Part shown: in pieces, positions 62,538-64,000 of the stretch
Position numbering within the stretch: the stretch's first letter is position 1
How the letters are laid out: each line of letters starts with the position of its first letter
Assembly: GCF_018687455.1 (NCBI RefSeq)
Contig: NZ_CP061291.1
Span: forward strand, 1,364,001-1,428,000
Reading direction: 5' to 3'
DNA: 64,000 nucleotides
Source of the DNA: Polynucleobacter sp. TSB-Sco08W16
GTDB taxonomy: Bacteria; Pseudomonadota; Gammaproteobacteria; Burkholderiales; Burkholderiaceae
The notes under the pieces: model-generated
Told to the model about the DNA's origin: nothing
What the model saw: only the letters and a program-made list of their open reading frames with translations
The model's database searches: none
Program-made: the position numbers and the translations under genes

Positions 62538-62717
62538 CTACTTTTGAGAGTCTTTGCTAACTTTTGGCGTAATTGGAGCATCATCATCCATCAAGATCGA
62601 CTCACCAGGGCCATTTAAGTCATCAAACTGGCCACTTTTGACTGACCAATGCAAAATCCAGGCCAAGAGCCCAACCAATAGCAGAGATAGAGGAATCAGA
62701 ATAAAAAGGCTCTCCAT
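62538..62717 (-). CDS. ccoS: cbb3 oxidase assembly protein CcoS
   Basis: 59-residue single-span protein needed to insert cofactors in cbb3 oxidase. It begins MESLFILIPLSLLLVGLLAWILHWSVKSGQFDDLNGPGESIL; the helix-WxxxxGQFDDL pattern is the CcoS signature. An acidic tail follows (MDDDAPIT). It lies nine bases after ccoI. It is shorter than common ORF cut-offs. Confidence 0.93.
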   Translation of the reverse strand: MESLFILIPLSLLLVGLLAWILHWSVKSGQFDDLNGPGESILMDDDAPITPKVSKDSQK

Positions 62718-62726
62718 TTCTGTAGT

Positions 62727-64000
62727 CTAAGCCTTTCGTAAACGCCAGGCATTGAGTGTGACCGCCAGAGAAGAAAGTGACATTCCAATTCCGGCAATCC
62801 ACGGATTGACCAAACCGAGCATTGCCGCAGGAATAGCTAGCAAGTTATAGACTAGTGCCCATAGTAAATTTTCTTTAATGATGACTTGAGCCTTGTCAGC
62901 CAGCGCCAATGTTTTTGCTAATGGCTCTAATGAACTAGCCGTGAGGATGGCATCAGCACCTGCAGCAGCAAGCGGCGCCCCTGCCCCCACAGCAATTGAA
63001 ATATTAGCGCGAGCCAACAAAGGTGCATCATTTACTCCATCACCAATTGCCCATACAAATCGCCCTTCTTTTTGTAGGCGCTCAATGTATTCATATTTAT
63101 CTTCAGGGGTACAGGCCCCTCGATAGTGTTGAATGCCAACATGATTAGCCCACCAAGCAACCGTTGCGGGATCGTCACCCGACACCAAATGCACTGTAAT
63201 ATTTCTAGCCTGCGCGGCGCGAAGTAAATGTTGTAACCCCACTCTTGGCGTATCCAAGAAAATAAAGCTTGCAATCAAGCCATGTTCATCCGCGAGGTGA
63301 ACTTGACCGTATTGACCATCATGCGTGTTCCGCTCTAACCCTAGCCAGACGGCGCTTCCCAGGCGGTAAGAACCACAACTTAAGCCTTTGCCCATTTCAT
63401 TTGTAACGGGATTGCTCAACAGAACGGGGTTTGAGTTCTCTAACTCTATGGCGCGCAAAATAGAAAGCGCTAATGGATGCCGTTGCCCAGCCTCCATTGC
63501 TGCCGCAAGTGCTAATGCATCTTCACGACTATAGCCTTGGCGCAGATTGATAATTTCTTGAAGCTCTGGTTGGCCCATTGTGAGGGTACCAGTCTTATCC
63601 AATACAAGATCGCTTGCTTTTACCAAGCCCTCCATCACATGGCCCCGCACAATCAATACGCCCAGCTTGGTCACTGCACCCTGCGCTGCTGCCATTGCAG
63701 TTGGTACTGCAAGTGATAATGCACATGGACAACTTGCCACTAGCACTGAAACTAAAACGGTCCATGCCTGACTGGGGTCAAAGTACAGCCAAATTGCTGA
63801 CGAAATAAATGCACTAAGCAATAAAAAAGCAACAAAGTATGCGGCCCACTTTTCAGCCAGACTGACCATCACCGGCTTAGCAAGTAATGCCTGATCTAGT
63901 AAAGAAGCAATTCCAGCGATGCGAGTAGATTGCCCAACAGCATCGATTCTCATAATCAGTGGATTAAGGATGTTGTGGGTACCGGCATAAACGCGATCCC
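62727..64000 (-). CDS. ccoI: Copper-translocating P1B-type ATPase CcoI, 5' end beyond the window
   Basis: Cu-exporting ATPase that supplies copper for the cbb3 centre. The frame is open through the right edge (upstream codons still read VYAGTHNILNPLIM), so the N-terminal metal-binding domain and early helices are outside; 424 codons are here. Motifs: membrane CPC in SCPCALSLAVP, phosphorylation DKTGT, the HP dipeptide in QRHPLALS, TPEDK and GDGVNDAPLLA. Only nine bases separate it from ccoS. Position next to ccoS and ccoN supports CcoI over CopA. Confidence 0.93.
   Translation of the reverse strand, partial: DRVYAGTHNILNPLIMRIDAVGQSTRIAGIASLLDQALLAKPVMVSLAEKWAAYFVAFLLLSAFISSAIWLYFDPSQAWTVLVSVLVASCPCALSLAVPTAMAAAQGAVTKLGVLIVRGHVMEGLVKASDLVLDKTGTLTMGQPELQEIINLRQGYSREDALALAAAMEAGQRHPLALSILRAIELENSNPVLLSNPVTNEMGKGLSCGSYRLGSAVWLGLERNTHDGQYGQVHLADEHGLIASFIFLDTPRVGLQHLLRAAQARNITVHLVSGDDPATVAWWANHVGIQHYRGACTPEDKYEYIERLQKEGRFVWAIGDGVNDAPLLARANISIAVGAGAPLAAAGADAILTASSLEPLAKTLALADKAQVIIKENLLWALVYNLLAIPAAMLGLVNPWIAGIGMSLSSLAVTLNAWRLRKA

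Overview
The window reads as a chromosomal segment of a compact betaproteobacterial genome of the Burkholderiaceae, most likely Polynucleobacter or a close relative. The support is: a tmRNA whose tag reads ANDERFALAA; the gyrA-serC-pheA-hisC-tyrA-aroA-cmk-rpsA-ihfB order followed by lapB and heptose genes; an OmpA-ubiG-gph block beside gyrA; and several Bug-type solute-binding proteins without TctAB partners. Genes are packed tightly, with many 1-4 nt start/stop overlaps and convergent genes whose ends touch. I see no insertion sequence, prophage, CRISPR array or integrase.

Layout. 1-1.9 kb: the 5' part of kup (K+ uptake) and an initiator tRNA with its own promoter and terminator. 2-8.2 kb: a fatty/organic-acid CoA block on the minus strand (acyl-CoA synthetase, EtfBA, acyl-CoA dehydrogenase, histone-deacetylase-like hydrolase). 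8.2-10.9 kb: mltB, cysM and a ComEA-like protein. 11-15.6 kb: envelope genes (ugd, rfaE1, hldD, lapB). 15.6-26.8 kb: the aromatic/serine amino-acid supraoperon with gyrA, cmk, rpsA and ihfB. 27-29.4 kb: an OmpA-like protein, ubiG, gph and tmRNA.

29.5-51.4 kb is the accessory metabolic part. One minus-strand operon carries a Bug protein, an AhpD/CMD-like protein, a pirin and a methyltransferase. A plus-strand operon carries Bug, MmgE/PrpD, a D-2-hydroxyacid dehydrogenase, a split chromate-transporter pair and another Bug. A housekeeping and small-protein stretch (crcB, ygiD, two small proteins found in the 40.7-41.1 kb gap, site-2 protease, cytochrome c', cytochrome b, MFS) separates it from a second catabolic cluster: hydroxyacid dehydrogenases, a DapA-family aldolase/dehydratase, a TAXI-TRAP transporter and an enolase-superfamily enzyme.

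51.5-64 kb starts with an M23 peptidase, UspA, DUF2177 and SulP. It ends with a complete low-oxygen respiration module: ccoI-ccoS, ccoNOQP, ccoG, a truncated FixH-like protein and a second small membrane protein, with an Fnr gene and a TauE/SafE-like membrane protein alongside. A perfect FNR box lies exactly where a class II FNR promoter for ccoN needs it. No gene-free stretch over about 300 bases remains once the two small genes at 40.7-41.1 kb are counted. No complete novel system stands out; the best leads are small membrane proteins, leader structures and the make-up of the catabolic operons.
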